The position numbers were made by a program, and so were the translations under genes. 64,000 nt of DNA from Pseudoduganella buxea (GTDB taxonomy: Bacteria > Pseudomonadota > Gammaproteobacteria > Burkholderiales > Burkholderiaceae_D): contig NZ_WNKZ01000012.1 of the NCBI RefSeq assembly GCF_009720835.1, positions 23,595 through 87,594 on the forward strand. Reading direction: 5' to 3'. Under the pieces are notes generated by a model that was not told the origin of the DNA, did no database searches, and saw only the letters and a list, made by a program, of their open reading frames with translations. Of the stretch, positions 47,697-57,507 are shown piece after piece; within the stretch, counting starts at the first letter, position 1, and every line of letters starts with the position of its first letter.

Positions 47697-48611
47697 CTAT
47701 TTTCGCTCGTTCGACAGGCTCCACACATAGGCCGACAGCACGTGCACCTTGCCCTCGCCGAGGAAGTCGCCGAAGGCGGGCATGGTGTTGTCGCGGCCCT
47801 TGCGGATCGTTTCCATGATGGTTTCGGCGCTGCCGCCATACAGCCACGTCTTGTCGGCCAGGTTGGGCGCGCCCATGGCCTGGTTGCCGATGCCGCCGGC
47901 ACCGTGGCAGGCCATGCAGGCACCGAACTTGGATTTTCCGAACACGCTCTTGATCGGATCGGACGCGGCACTGCCGGAGAGGCTCAGCACGTAATGAGCG
48001 ACGTTCTCCACATCCTGGTCCGAACCCAGCGCGGCGCCCATTGCCGGCATCACGCCGTGGCGGCCGTTCATGATGGTTGCCTTGATCGTCTCGGGCGTGC
48101 CGCCATGCAGCCAGTCCTTGTCCGTCAGGTTGGGAAAGCCCTTGTTGCCCCGTGCGTCCGAGCCGTGGCACTGGGCGCAGTAGGTCAGGAACAGCCGCTC
48201 GCCGATGGCATGGGCCTGCGGGTCGGCCGCCACGGCCTTCATGTCCTGCCGGCGGTATTTGTCGAACAGGGGGCCATAGTCGCTGTCGGCCTTGGCCAGT
48301 TCTTCCTTGTACTGGCTGGTGGCCTTCCAACCCAGCTTGCCCGCATACGAACCCAGGCCGGGGTAGAGGAACAGGTAGGCCACGCCGAACACGATGGTCA
48401 GATAAAACATCCACATCCACCAGCGCGGCATCGGCGTGTTCAGCTCCGTCAGGTCCTCGTCCCACACGTGGCCCGTGGTGCCGACCGGGCCGTCATGCCT
48501 GGCCACCTTGTATTTCGATTGCGAATACAGCAGCACGGCGCAACCGAGTACGCCCAGTACCGTCAGCACGGTGATGTACAGGTTCCAGAAGTCGCTGGTG
48601 AAATCAGACAT
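47697..48611 (-). CDS. ccoP: cbb3 oxidase subunit CcoP (dihaem cytochrome c)
   Basis: 304 residues from the ATG at 48611, which overlaps the stop of ccoQ by 8 bp. The N-terminal FixP region has two helices (about 10-80), with TPMPRWWMWMFYLTIVFGVA. Two cytochrome c domains follow, with haem sites CAQCH and CMACH. It passes electrons from cytochrome c to CcoO and CcoN. Both haem motifs and the distal Met residues are intact. Confidence 0.96.
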   Translation of the reverse strand: MSDFTSDFWNLYITVLTVLGVLGCAVLLYSQSKYKVARHDGPVGTTGHVWDEDLTELNTPMPRWWMWMFYLTIVFGVAYLFLYPGLGSYAGKLGWKATSQYKEELAKADSDYGPLFDKYRRQDMKAVAADPQAHAIGERLFLTYCAQCHGSDARGNKGFPNLTDKDWLHGGTPETIKATIMNGRHGVMPAMGAALGSDQDVENVAHYVLSLSGSAASDPIKSVFGKSKFGACMACHGAGGIGNQAMGAPNLADKTWLYGGSAETIMETIRKGRDNTMPAFGDFLGEGKVHVLSAYVWSLSNERK

Positions 48612-48768
48612 GGCCGTTCTCCTCGTCGGCGAAGGGCAGCTGCGCCGCCTCGGCGAAATCGCCCTGCTTGCGGCGGGACCAGGCCCACGCGCAGATGCCG
48701 GCAAAGGTGATGAAGGAGATCACCGTCATCACGCGGCTGGCGTTGTCGAAAATATGGTCGAGGTTCAT
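48604..48768 (-). CDS. ccoQ: cbb3 oxidase small subunit CcoQ (FixQ)
   Basis: 54 residues with one helix (VISFITFAGICAWAWS) and a basic end to it (RRK). The tail FAEAAQLPFADEENG is the typical short CcoQ tail. It stabilises the oxidase complex. The start is 3 bp after the ccoO stop and its stop overlaps the ccoP start by 8 bp, so the order ccoN-O-Q-P is complete. Confidence 0.93.
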   Translation of the reverse strand: MNLDHIFDNASRVMTVISFITFAGICAWAWSRRKQGDFAEAAQLPFADEENGHV

Positions 48769-48771
48769 GGC

Positions 48772-49386
48772 TCAGTTCCTGGATTTGATCAAGGTGCCCA
48801 TCCCTTGCAGGTAGGCGATCAGGGCGTCTTCTTCGGTCTTCTCGGCCAGCTCACCTGGCGCGGCGGCGATCTCGGCATCCGTGTAGCCGTCGCCCAGGCG
48901 GCGCAGCGCGCGCAGCTTCGGCACGATCTCCTGCGGTACCAGCTTGGTCTGCGCCAGCCATGGGTAGCCCGGCATATTCGATTCGGGCACCACGTCACGC
49001 GGGTTGCGCAGGTGGGTGCGGTGCCATTCGTCGCTGTAGCGGGCGCCGACCCGGGCCAGGTCCGGGCCGGTGCGCTTCGAGCCCCACTGGAACGGCCGGT
49101 CGAACACGAATTCGCCGGCCACCGAGTAGTGGCCATAGCGTTCCGTCTCGGCGCGGAACGGCCGCACCATCTGCGAATGGCAGGCGTAGCAGCCCTCGCG
49201 CACGTAGATGTCGCGGCCGGCCAGGCGCAGCGGCGAGTAGTGCGTCAGCCCTGCCACCGGCTCCGTCGTCGACTTCTGGAAGAACAGCGGCACGATCTCC
49301 ACCGCCCCGCCCACCGATACCACCAGCGTGACGAGGGCGATCAGCAGCCAGGGGTTCTTCTCGATCCACTCATGGGAAAACTTCAT
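48772..49386 (-). CDS. ccoO: cbb3 oxidase subunit CcoO (monohaem cytochrome c)
   Basis: 204 residues from the ATG at 49386, 8 nt after AAGGAG; an ATG at 49392 lies too close to it. One N-terminal helix ([20 protein letters not shown]) and a cytochrome c domain with haem site CYACH ([16 protein letters not shown]) and the axial Met in [10 protein letters not shown]. It is the electron entry partner of CcoN. It starts 12 bp after ccoN. Confidence 0.96.
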   Translation of the reverse strand: MKFSHEWIEKNPWLLIALVTLVVSVGGAVEIVPLFFQKSTTEPVAGLTHYSPLRLAGRDIYVREGCYACHSQMVRPFRAETERYGHYSVAGEFVFDRPFQWGSKRTGPDLARVGARYSDEWHRTHLRNPRDVVPESNMPGYPWLAQTKLVPQEIVPKLRALRRLGDGYTDAEIAAAPGELAEKTEEDALIAYLQGMGTLIKSRN

Positions 49387-49398
49387 GGTCATTTCTCC

Positions 49399-50820
49399 TT
49401 ACGCCGCTTTCAGTTGCGGGATGGCGATGACGGGCGTGTCACGGCCGCGCAAGGTCATCCACGTGTTGTAGCCCATGATCACCATGCCGCTCAGGTACAT
49501 GGCACCGCCGACGAAGCGCACCACGTAGTACGGGTAGGTGGCCTTGACGCTTTCGACGAAGGTGTAGGTCAAGGTGCCGTCCGGGTTCACGGCGCGCCAC
49601 ATCAGGCCCTGCATGACGCCGGCGATCCACATGGCGGCGATGTAGAGCACGATGCCGATGGTGGCGACCCAGAAGTGCAGGTCGATCAGGCGCGTGCTGT
49701 ACATTTGCGTGCGCCCGGCCAGGCGTGGCAGCAGGTAGTAGATCGACCCCATCGTGATGAAGCCCACCCAGCCCAGCGCGCCGCCGTGGACGTGGGCGAT
49801 GCCCCAGTCGGTGTAGTGCGACAGCGAGTTGACCGTCTTGATCGACATCATCGGGCCTTCGAAGGTGGCCATGCCGTAGAACGACAGCGAGACGATCATC
49901 AGCTTCAGGATCGGGTCCGTGCGCAGCTTGTGCCAGGCGCCGGACAGGGTCATGATCCCGTTGATCATGCCGCCCCACGACGGTGCCAGCAGGATCAACG
50001 AGAACACCATGCCGAGCGACTGGGTCCAGTCGGGCAAGGCGGTGTAGTGCAGGTGGTGCGGGCCGGCCCACATGTAGGTGAAGATCAGGGCCCAGAAGTG
50101 CACGATCGACAGCCGGTACGAGTACACGGGACGTTCGGCCTGTTTCGGGATGAAGTAGTACACCATGCCCAGGTAGCCGGCCGTCAGGATGAAGCCGACC
50201 GCGTTATGGCCGTACCACCACTGGATCATCGCGTCCTGCACGCCGGTGTACATCGAGTACGACTTCGTCAGCGAGGCCGGCATGCTCATGCCGTTCACCA
50301 CGTGCAGCAACGTCACGGCCAGGATATAGCCGCCGAAGAACCAGTTGGCCACGTAGATGTGCTTGACCTTGCGCTGGACGATGGTACCGAAGAAGACGAC
50401 GGCGTAGGCGATCCACACGATGGCGATCAGGATCGTGATGGGCCATTCCAGCTCGGCGTATTCCTTGCCGCGCGTGAGACCCATCGGCAAGGTGATGACG
50501 GCCGAGACGATGACGGCCTGCCAGCCCCAGAAGGTGAAGGCGGCCAGCTTGTCGGAGAACAGCCGCACCTGGCAGGTGCGCTGCACGACATAGTAGGAGG
50601 TGGCGAACAGGCCGCTGATGCCGAAGGCGAAGATGACGCCGTTCGTGTGCAGCGGGCGCAGGCGCCCGTAGGACAGCCACGGCACGTCGAAATTGAGCGC
50701 CGGCCAGGCCAGCTGCGCGGCGATGATGACGCCGACCAGCATGCCGATTATGCCCCACACTACGGTCGCGATGGCGAACTGCTTGACGACCTTGTAGTTG
50801 TAGTTCAGTTGTTGTTCCAT
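49399..50820 (-). CDS. ccoN: cbb3 oxidase catalytic subunit CcoN
   Basis: 473 residues from the ATG at 50820. Twelve helices with the haem-copper site: [31 protein letters not shown] (CuB ligands) and [12 protein letters not shown] (haem ligands). The active-site Tyr-His crosslink of this family comes from the segment after the CuB region. It is the high-affinity terminal oxidase for low oxygen. The promoter region upstream has a perfect FNR box centred at -41.5. Confidence 0.97.
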   Translation of the reverse strand: MEQQLNYNYKVVKQFAIATVVWGIIGMLVGVIIAAQLAWPALNFDVPWLSYGRLRPLHTNGVIFAFGISGLFATSYYVVQRTCQVRLFSDKLAAFTFWGWQAVIVSAVITLPMGLTRGKEYAELEWPITILIAIVWIAYAVVFFGTIVQRKVKHIYVANWFFGGYILAVTLLHVVNGMSMPASLTKSYSMYTGVQDAMIQWWYGHNAVGFILTAGYLGMVYYFIPKQAERPVYSYRLSIVHFWALIFTYMWAGPHHLHYTALPDWTQSLGMVFSLILLAPSWGGMINGIMTLSGAWHKLRTDPILKLMIVSLSFYGMATFEGPMMSIKTVNSLSHYTDWGIAHVHGGALGWVGFITMGSIYYLLPRLAGRTQMYSTRLIDLHFWVATIGIVLYIAAMWIAGVMQGLMWRAVNPDGTLTYTFVESVKATYPYYVVRFVGGAMYLSGMVIMGYNTWMTLRGRDTPVIAIPQLKAA

Positions 50821-50857
50821 TTGGGACCCCGAGAACACATGTGTTTGATGTGCCCCA

Positions 50858-50863
50858 AGGTTA
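50858..50863 (-). promoter_or_regulatory. predicted -10 of the ccoN promoter
   Basis: TAACCT on the minus strand. With a start site at 50851 it places the FNR box centre at -41.5, the class II arrangement in which FNR replaces the -35 element. There are 30 nt from this start to the ccoN ATG. Confidence 0.6.
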
Positions 50864-50885
50864 CGCAAGCGGACCCTGAAAAACT

Positions 50886-50899
50886 TTGATGTGGATCAA
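50886..50899 (-). promoter_or_regulatory. FNR box upstream of ccoN
   Basis: TTGATGTGGATCAA, a perfect match to TTGATnnnnATCAA. It is the only such site between ccoS and ccoN and would switch on ccoNOQPGH when oxygen falls, using the FNR protein encoded downstream. Confidence 0.92.
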
Positions 50900-50975
50900 A
50901 AATTTCCACAACGAACTAAAGTGCCACACTTTGCGGGACGCCTTGCGCTACAAGGCTTCCCGCATCGCGGATGCC

Positions 50976-51128
50976 TTATCGTAGCGGTTCGTCATCATCC
51001 TGAAGGATGCGCAAGGCCGGTCCTTCCAGGTCGTCGAACTGGCCGTCGTCCGAGGCTTTGAAAAACACCCACAGCGCACCGAACACGAGGCCGATACTGA
51101 CGGGCACCAGCAAGAACAGAGATTCCAT
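50976..51128 (-). CDS. ccoS: cbb3 oxidase assembly protein CcoS
   Basis: 50 residues: an N-terminal helix (SLFLLVPVSIGLVFGALWVF) and an acidic tail (DDGQFDDLEGPALRILQDDD) with the FDDLExPAxRIL motif that marks CcoS. It is needed for cofactor insertion into the cbb3 oxidase. It starts 4 bp after ccoI and ends the aer-hemN-ccoIS unit. Confidence 0.93.
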   Translation of the reverse strand: MESLFLLVPVSIGLVFGALWVFFKASDDGQFDDLEGPALRILQDDDEPLR

Positions 51129-51132
51129 GGAT

Positions 51133-53535
51133 TTACTCCCTGCGCAGGCGCAGTGCGTTGACAATGACGATTGCGGAACTGGCGGCCATGCCGACGCCGG
51201 CCAGCCAGGGCCCCAGCAGGCCGAAGGCGGCGGCGGGAATCGCGACCAGGTTGTACAAAGTGGCCCAGGCCAGGTTCTGGCGGATCACGCGGGCGGTGGC
51301 GCGGGCCATCGCGGCCGCCTCCATCACCATGCCCACGCGGCCATGCAGCAGCACCGTATCCGCATGCACCTGGGCCAGCGCGGCACCGGAGCCCATCGCG
51401 AACGACACGTCGGCGGCACTGAGCACGGCCGCATCGTTGATGCCGTCGCCCACCATGGCCACCACGGCGCCCTTGCGCTGCAGGCGCTGCACGTAATCGA
51501 GCTTGCGCTCGGACAGGCAGTCGCCCAGCGCCTTGCCGATGCCCAGCTGGCGCGCCACCGCATCGGCCAGCTCCTGGCGGTCGCCACTGAGCAGCACGAC
51601 CTCCTTGCCCTGGGCACGGAACCAGTCGATGGTTTCGCGTGCATCCGGCCGCAGCGCGTCGCTGATGGCGAAGCAGGCCAGCCAGTAACCGGGCGTGGCC
51701 AGCCACACGAGCGTGACGCCATCCCCGCCATCGACCATCGGCGGCGGCGTGCCGGCCAGCCCGGCCGCGTGGCGGGCATTGCCAAGCCGGTAAGCCTGGC
51801 CGTCCACCACGCCGGCCAGGCCCTGGCCCGGCGTTTCTTCCAGCTGCGTCGCCTGCACCGTAGCCGGCTGGGCCGCATGGGCAACGATGGCCCGCCCCAA
51901 CGGATGCAGGCTGCCCGCTTCCAGCGCCGCAGCCACTTGCGTCGCCGCACGCGCATCCATGGCGCCGAACACGTGTAGCGCCTGAACGGCGGGCCGTCCG
52001 GCCGTCAGGGTGCCGGTCTTGTCGAACACTACATGGGTGGCGCGCTGCAGCGTTTCCAGCACGTGCGGGCGCACGACCAGGATGCCCCTGGCCAGCAGGC
52101 GGTCCGTGGCGGCGGCCAGCGCCGACGGCGTGGCCAGCGACAGCGCGCACGGGCACGACACCACCAGCACGGCAATCGCCACCGGCCAGGCACGCGCCGG
52201 ATCGAACCAGCTCCAGAAGATGAAGGTAGCGGCTGCGAACACCAGCAGCGCCAGCACGAAACGGGCCGCCGTGCGGTCGGCCCACTGGGCGATCTTCGGC
52301 TTGGCCGCGCCGGCCCGTTCGACCAGTTTCAGCAGGTTGGACAGGGTGCTGTCCGCCACCGGCCGCGTCACACGCAGCACGACGGCGGCGCTGACGTTGA
52401 CGGCGCCGCCCGGCACCGTGTCGCCCGGCCCCTTTGCCTGCGGGGCGCTCTCGCCGGTCAGCAGGGCCAGGTCGACGGCCGTGCGTCCTTCCACCAGGAC
52501 GCCGTCGGCGGCGAAGGCTTCGCCTGGCTTGACGGCGACGTGGTCGCCCACCAGCAGCGCGGCGGCCGGCACGATGGCGGTGGCGCCGCCGGGCCACGCC
52601 GCTAGCCGGGTCGCCGATGCCGGCAGCGCGTGCTGCATGCGCTCCAGCGCACCGGCCGCCTTGCGCCGCGCCAGCAGCTCCAGCCAGCGACTGGCCAGCA
52701 GGAGGAAGATGAACATCGTCACGGAGTCGAAGTAGACGTCGCCCGCACCGCGCCACGTCGCGACGACGCTGCCGAGGAAGCCCGCGCCGATGCCCAGCGC
52801 CACCGGCACGTCCATGCCCAGCACGCGGGCCCGCAGGCTGGCCCACGCGCCGGCGAAGAAGGGTTGGGCGGAATAGACGATGGCGGGCAAGGTCAGCAGC
52901 AGGCTGGCCCAGCGCATCAGGGCTGCCATGTCGCCGTCCAGCGTGCCGTCGTCGGCCATGTATTCGGGCGCCACATACATCATCACCTGCATCATGCACA
53001 GGCCGGCCACGAACAGCTGGCGTCCCAGCGTGCGGCTGGCCTTGCGCAGCTGCTCCGTGTGGCGCGCCGCGTCATACGGATAGGCCGCGTAGCCGATGCC
53101 GCGCAGCGCCTGCAGCACATCGGATAACTGCACCTTGCCGGCCTGCCAGCGCACGGTCAGGCGCTCGGTGGCGACGTTCAGGCTGGCAACGACGACACCA
53201 TCCAGGGCCAGCAGCCGGTGTTCGATCAGCCACACGCAGGCAGCGCAGCGGATGCCGTCGACCAGCAACACCGCTTCGATATCGCCTTCGGCGGCGGTGA
53301 AGCGGGGATCGCTGTCATACAGCTTCAGTTCCTGAGGCACCAGTTCAGCAGCGGTGCCGGTGGCGGCAAAGCCGGTACGCGCGCGGTAGTAACCGGCCTG
53401 GCCGATATCGACGATGGTGCGGGCCACGGCCTCGCAGCCGGGGCAGCACATGGCCCGGTCGATGCCGTCGATGGCGACGTGCCACGTGGCCTCTCCTGGT
53501 ACCGGCAGGCCGCAGTGAAAACAAGGTGTGTTCAT
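51133..53535 (-). CDS. ccoI: copper-translocating P-type ATPase CcoI (FixI)
   Basis: 800 residues from the ATG at 53535. An N-terminal Cys-rich metal domain (CFHCG...CCPGC), a heavy-metal-associated domain with GIRCAACV, then eight helices with the CPC channel motif in VVSCPCALSLATP. The phosphorylation motif DKTGT, the TGES loop and GDGINDA are all intact. It supplies copper to the cbb3 oxidase. Its start overlaps the stop of the TauE-like gene (ATGA). Confidence 0.95.
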   Translation of the reverse strand: MNTPCFHCGLPVPGEATWHVAIDGIDRAMCCPGCEAVARTIVDIGQAGYYRARTGFAATGTAAELVPQELKLYDSDPRFTAAEGDIEAVLLVDGIRCAACVWLIEHRLLALDGVVVASLNVATERLTVRWQAGKVQLSDVLQALRGIGYAAYPYDAARHTEQLRKASRTLGRQLFVAGLCMMQVMMYVAPEYMADDGTLDGDMAALMRWASLLLTLPAIVYSAQPFFAGAWASLRARVLGMDVPVALGIGAGFLGSVVATWRGAGDVYFDSVTMFIFLLLASRWLELLARRKAAGALERMQHALPASATRLAAWPGGATAIVPAAALLVGDHVAVKPGEAFAADGVLVEGRTAVDLALLTGESAPQAKGPGDTVPGGAVNVSAAVVLRVTRPVADSTLSNLLKLVERAGAAKPKIAQWADRTAARFVLALLVFAAATFIFWSWFDPARAWPVAIAVLVVSCPCALSLATPSALAAATDRLLARGILVVRPHVLETLQRATHVVFDKTGTLTAGRPAVQALHVFGAMDARAATQVAAALEAGSLHPLGRAIVAHAAQPATVQATQLEETPGQGLAGVVDGQAYRLGNARHAAGLAGTPPPMVDGGDGVTLVWLATPGYWLACFAISDALRPDARETIDWFRAQGKEVVLLSGDRQELADAVARQLGIGKALGDCLSERKLDYVQRLQRKGAVVAMVGDGINDAAVLSAADVSFAMGSGAALAQVHADTVLLHGRVGMVMEAAAMARATARVIRQNLAWATLYNLVAIPAAAFGLLGPWLAGVGMAASSAIVIVNALRLRRE

Positions 53536-54287
53536 GCCCGCGCCACGCACAGGGCGTCGAGCCAGCCATGCTGCAGGCCACCGGCGAAACGCATCAGGCC
53601 AAGAACGCCGAAGGCCAGCACCAGCAGGCCGCAGGCGCGCCGCACGCCGGGCCGTTGCAGCGCCCCGCGCAAGGTGGCGCCGGCCAGGCCCAGGGCCAGC
53701 AGCATCGGCAGGGTACCCAGGCCGAAGGCCAGCATGGCGGCGGCGCCACCCGCGGCGGAACCGGACAGCAGTGCCGTCAGCAGCACGCTGTAGACCATCC
53801 CGCACGGCAGCCAGCCCCACAGGCCGCCCAGTGCGAACGCCTTCGGCAGCGTGTCCATCGGCAGCAGGGGTGTCATCAAGGGCTGCAGGTGGCGCCACAG
53901 CACGCGGCCGACCGCCTCCACCCGCGCCAGGCCTTGCCACCAGCCCGTCAGGTAAAGGCCCAGCGCGACGATCATGCCGTTCGCCAGCAGGTAGGCGATG
54001 CCCTGCCACTGGGCGACGCGGGCCAGGCTGGCCGCGCCCCCTGCCAGGCCGCCGGCCAGTGCACCGGCCGCCATGTAGCTGGCGATGCGGCCGGCGTTAT
54101 AGGCCAGCACGCGCAAGGTCAGTTCTCCCACCTGCGCCATCGGCAGGGCGGCGCCTGCACCGGCGGGCACGATGGGGATCGTGCGCGCGGGCGCGCCGGC
54201 CGACAGAGCGCCGACGATGCCGCCGCACATGCCGACGCAGTGCACGCTGCCGGCCAGGCCGACGGCGAACAGGGGCAGGAGATTCAT
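53532..54287 (-). CDS. sulfite exporter TauE/SafE (CcoI-associated) family membrane protein
   Basis: 251 residues from the ATG at 54287, with about six helices. The motif LAGSVHCVGMCGGIVGALS at the N-terminus and GLWGWLPCGMVYSVLLTALL later carry the paired Cys found in the cbb3-linked branch of this family, often called CcoA-like or HupE-like. It lies between hemN and ccoI in many such loci and probably helps copper supply. Overlap with ccoI makes the two one unit. Confidence 0.88.
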   Translation of the reverse strand: MNLLPLFAVGLAGSVHCVGMCGGIVGALSAGAPARTIPIVPAGAGAALPMAQVGELTLRVLAYNAGRIASYMAAGALAGGLAGGAASLARVAQWQGIAYLLANGMIVALGLYLTGWWQGLARVEAVGRVLWRHLQPLMTPLLPMDTLPKAFALGGLWGWLPCGMVYSVLLTALLSGSAAGGAAAMLAFGLGTLPMLLALGLAGATLRGALQRPGVRRACGLLVLAFGVLGLMRFAGGLQHGWLDALCVARA

Positions 54288-54292
54288 GGCGT

Positions 54293-55723
54293 TCAGATCG
54301 TTTTCGAGTAGCGCAGCGGCTGCGGTGCTGCGGCGGCCACGGCGTCGGCCCGGGCCTGGCGCAGGTGGCGGTCGAACACCATGCACAGGTTGCGAATCGT
54401 CAGGCGGCCCTTGGGCGTGACGGAAATCCAGTCGTCCTCGAAGGTGACGAGGCCGTCGTCGACGAATTCGGCCATCTGCGCCAGCTCGGCTGCGAAGTAA
54501 TCGCGGAAGCGCACCGGCCAGGCCTGCTCGATCGACGCCACCGACAGCTCGAAATTGCACATCAGGCGCCCGATGATGAGGCGGCGCAGCAGGTCATCGC
54601 TGTCGAGCTTATAGCCGCGGGCGATGGGCAGGCGCCCTCCGTCCAGGCGGGCATAGTATTCGTCCAGCGTCTTCTCGTTCTGGCTGTAGGTGCCGTTGAC
54701 GGCGCTGATGGCCGATACGCCCACGGCCACCAGGTCCATTTCCGCATGCGTCGAATAGCCCTGGAAGTTGCGGTGCAGCCGGCCCTGGCGCTGGGCCACG
54801 GCCAGGTCGTCTTCCGGCTTGGCGAAATGGTCCATGCCGATGTAGACGTAGCCGGCCGCCGTCAGCCGGCTGATGCACAGCGCCAGCATGTCCAGCTTCA
54901 CCTGCGGGGCCGGCAGGTCGGCGTCGAGGATGCGGCGCTGCGGCTTGAACAGGTGCGGCATGTGGGCGTAGTTGTACAAGGCAATGCGGTCCGGATTGGC
55001 CACGATCACCTTCGACAGGGTTTGCTCCATCGTCGTCATGTTCTGCTTGGGCAGGCCGTAGATCAGGTCCATGCTGAGCGAGCGGAAGCCGGCGCTGCGG
55101 GCCGCCGCCATGATGGCGATGGTGTCCTCGGCCGGCTGGATGCGGTTGACGGCCTTCTGCACGTCCGGATCGAAGTCCTGCACCCCCAGGCTGAGGCGGT
55201 TGAAACCCTGCCGGCGCAGCGACCGCACGCGCGCTGCGTCCACCGTGCGGGGATCGATCTCGATCGAGTATTCGCCTTCCACGTCGTCGGCAAACGCGAA
55301 GTTGCGGCGCAGGTGGGCCATCAGGTCTTCCATCTGGCGGTCGCTGAAATAGGTGGGCGTGCCGCCGCCGAAATGCAGCTGCTCGACCCGGTTCATGCCG
55401 GCGAACAGCTTGCCCTGCATGTCGATTTCCTGCTTCAGGTAGTCCAGGTAGGTGGCCGCCTTGCTGCGGTCCTTCGTGACGATCTTGTTGCAGGCGCAGT
55501 AGTAGCAGATGGTGTCGCAGAAAGGCACGTGGACGTACAGCGACAGGGCCCGCCGCCCGCCCCGCAAGGTCAGGCCCGCCAGCGCTTCGAGGAAGTTGCC
55601 GTAGCCGAAGGCGGGCGTGAAGCGGTCCGCCGTCGGGTACGAGGTGTAGCGCGGCCCGGCCGTGCTGAGCTTCTTGACGACGTCGGGATCGAACTGCACT
55701 TGAGGGACGGCGGGGGCGTTCAT
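54293..55723 (-). CDS. hemN: oxygen-independent coproporphyrinogen III oxidase HemN
   Basis: 476 residues. The radical-SAM motif CDTICYYC (Cys69, Cys73, Cys76) is at the N-terminus, with the extra Cys78. QLHFGGGTPTY and the HemN_C domain (about 370-440) follow. It converts coproporphyrinogen III to protoporphyrinogen IX for haem when no oxygen is present. It lies 17 bp after the aer gene and 5 bp before the TauE-like gene, so it belongs to the FNR-controlled operon. Confidence 0.95.
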   Translation of the reverse strand: MNAPAVPQVQFDPDVVKKLSTAGPRYTSYPTADRFTPAFGYGNFLEALAGLTLRGGRRALSLYVHVPFCDTICYYCACNKIVTKDRSKAATYLDYLKQEIDMQGKLFAGMNRVEQLHFGGGTPTYFSDRQMEDLMAHLRRNFAFADDVEGEYSIEIDPRTVDAARVRSLRRQGFNRLSLGVQDFDPDVQKAVNRIQPAEDTIAIMAAARSAGFRSLSMDLIYGLPKQNMTTMEQTLSKVIVANPDRIALYNYAHMPHLFKPQRRILDADLPAPQVKLDMLALCISRLTAAGYVYIGMDHFAKPEDDLAVAQRQGRLHRNFQGYSTHAEMDLVAVGVSAISAVNGTYSQNEKTLDEYYARLDGGRLPIARGYKLDSDDLLRRLIIGRLMCNFELSVASIEQAWPVRFRDYFAAELAQMAEFVDDGLVTFEDDWISVTPKGRLTIRNLCMVFDRHLRQARADAVAAAAPQPLRYSKTI

Positions 55724-55740
55724 GATGGGCTCTTTCAGGG

Positions 55741-57381
55741 TCAGGCGGCCAGGCGCTTGGTGCCGTTGGCCGCGGCGGGGCGCACCGCCTTGGCGCGCGA
55801 GGTGGGGGCGGACTTGGCGAACTTGAACAGGCTGACGGCCTCGGTCAGGCCGCTGGCTTCCTCGGCCAGGCTGCCGGCGGCGGCCGCCGCTTCCTCGACC
55901 AGGGCGGCGTTCTGCTGCGTGACCTGGTCCATGTGGGCGATGGCCTTGTTGACCTGGTCGACGCCGGCACTCTGCTCGCGCGAGGCGATCGAGATTTCCT
56001 GCATGATGCTGGTGACGTGCTGCACGGACGTGACGACCTGCTCCATCGTGGCGCCGGCCCGGTGGGCCCGCTCCATGCCCGTGTCGACCTTCGACACGGA
56101 CACCTCGATCAGGTGCTTGATGTCCTTGGCGGCGGCCGACGAGCGCTGCGCCAGGTTGCGCACTTCACCCGCCACGACGGCGAAGCCGCGGCCCTGTTCA
56201 CCGGCGCGGGCCGCCTCGACGGCTGCGTTCAGCGCCAGGATATTGGTCTGGAAGGCGATGCCTTCGATCAGGCCGATGATGTCGACGATCTGGCGCGAGG
56301 AGCGGTTGATTTCGTCCATCGTGGCGATCACTTCCGAGACGATGGCGCCGCCCTGCACGGCCACATCGGATGCGGCGACGGCCAGCGTGTTGGCCTGCAC
56401 AGAATTGTCGGCATTGGCCTTCACCGTGGACGAGAACTGGTCGATCGACGAGGCGGTTTCCTCCAGGCTGGCCGCCTGCGCTTCGGTGCGGCCGGACAGG
56501 TCGGCGTTGCCGGCGGCGATCTGGCGCGTGGCCACGGCCATCGTCTCGACATTGACGCGCACGTCGCGGATGGTGGCGATCAGGTTGCTGTTCATCTGCT
56601 GCAGGGCGCGCAGCAGCTGGCCCGCTTCGTCCGTGCTGTGGGTGTCGAAGCTGCCGGACAGGTCGCCGGCGGCGATGCGGCGGGCCCCGTCGATGGCGCG
56701 CGCCAAAGGCTGCAGCATGCCCGTGCGCAGCGTGTGCCACAGGAAGACGTTGATCAACAGGCCCAGGAAGGTGGCGCCGAAGATGCCGTAGCGCAGGGCA
56801 CCCGTGGTGGTGTCGGCGAACAGGCTGGCGATGCATACGCCCAGCAGCAGCGTGTTGACGATGCTGGTCGACAGCCAGATGCGCATCGCCAGCGATACGT
56901 GGGACAGCCGTGCCAAGAGGTGCGGCAGGCCGCGGCGGATCACCTGGCCGTTGCGGATCTCGACGCTGTTGTCGCCGGCGGCCAGCGCGGCATAGGCGGC
57001 GCTGGCGCTGTCGATGTGGCGACGCTCGGCGCGCACGCGCACCGACATGTAGCCGACGGTGCGCCCGTTTTCCTTGATGGGCGTGACGTTGGCCCGCACC
57101 CAGTAGAAGTCGCCGTTCTTGCAGCGGTTCTTGACGATGCCCGTCCACGGCATGCCGGCGCGGATCGAGGCCCACAGGTCGGCAAAGGCCTGGGGCGGCA
57201 TGTCCGGATGGCGCACGATGTTCTGTGGCGCACCGATCAGTTCGGCCTCGGTGAAGCCGCTGACCTGGATGAAGTAGGGATTGACGTAGACGATGTTACC
57301 GTCCAGGTCGGTTTTCGAGACGATGGCCTGGTCGGGATCGAGATCCACTTCCTGGTTCGTGACGGGCAAGTTCTTGCGCAT
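55741..57381 (-). CDS. aer: Aer-like aerotaxis receptor (PAS + methyl-accepting domain)
   Basis: 546 residues from the ATG at 57381, 8 nt after AGGAG; a GTG at 57390 is too near it. The N-terminal PAS domain reads TDLDGNIVYVNPYFIQVSGF, with NIVRHPDMP supplying the Arg, His and Asp that bind FAD in Aer. Two helices follow near 180-220, then HAMP (about 220-280). The signalling domain has the conserved GIAFQTNILALNAAVEAARA segment and GRGFAVVAGEVRNLAQRS. It senses oxygen or redox state and controls the flagellar motor through CheA. It heads the hemN-ccoIS operon. Confidence 0.92.
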   Translation of the reverse strand: MRKNLPVTNQEVDLDPDQAIVSKTDLDGNIVYVNPYFIQVSGFTEAELIGAPQNIVRHPDMPPQAFADLWASIRAGMPWTGIVKNRCKNGDFYWVRANVTPIKENGRTVGYMSVRVRAERRHIDSASAAYAALAAGDNSVEIRNGQVIRRGLPHLLARLSHVSLAMRIWLSTSIVNTLLLGVCIASLFADTTTGALRYGIFGATFLGLLINVFLWHTLRTGMLQPLARAIDGARRIAAGDLSGSFDTHSTDEAGQLLRALQQMNSNLIATIRDVRVNVETMAVATRQIAAGNADLSGRTEAQAASLEETASSIDQFSSTVKANADNSVQANTLAVAASDVAVQGGAIVSEVIATMDEINRSSRQIVDIIGLIEGIAFQTNILALNAAVEAARAGEQGRGFAVVAGEVRNLAQRSSAAAKDIKHLIEVSVSKVDTGMERAHRAGATMEQVVTSVQHVTSIMQEISIASREQSAGVDQVNKAIAHMDQVTQQNAALVEEAAAAAGSLAEEASGLTEAVSLFKFAKSAPTSRAKAVRPAAANGTKRLAA

Positions 57382-57479
57382 CGGTTTCACTCCTGAGCCT
57401 GTGTTTGTTGGGCGGCACCCTCGGGGGCGCTCTGTCCTGTGTTGTGATTATTTCTAGGTGGCAATACGCCACAAGATTC

Positions 57480-57485
57480 AGTGTA
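57480..57485 (-). promoter_or_regulatory. predicted -10 of the aer operon promoter
   Basis: TACACT on the minus strand. With a start at 57473 it puts the FNR box centre exactly at -41.5. The untranslated leader would be about 92 nt. Confidence 0.65.
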
Positions 57486-57507
57486 GGGATGCGGAGGGGC
57501 AATTTCC

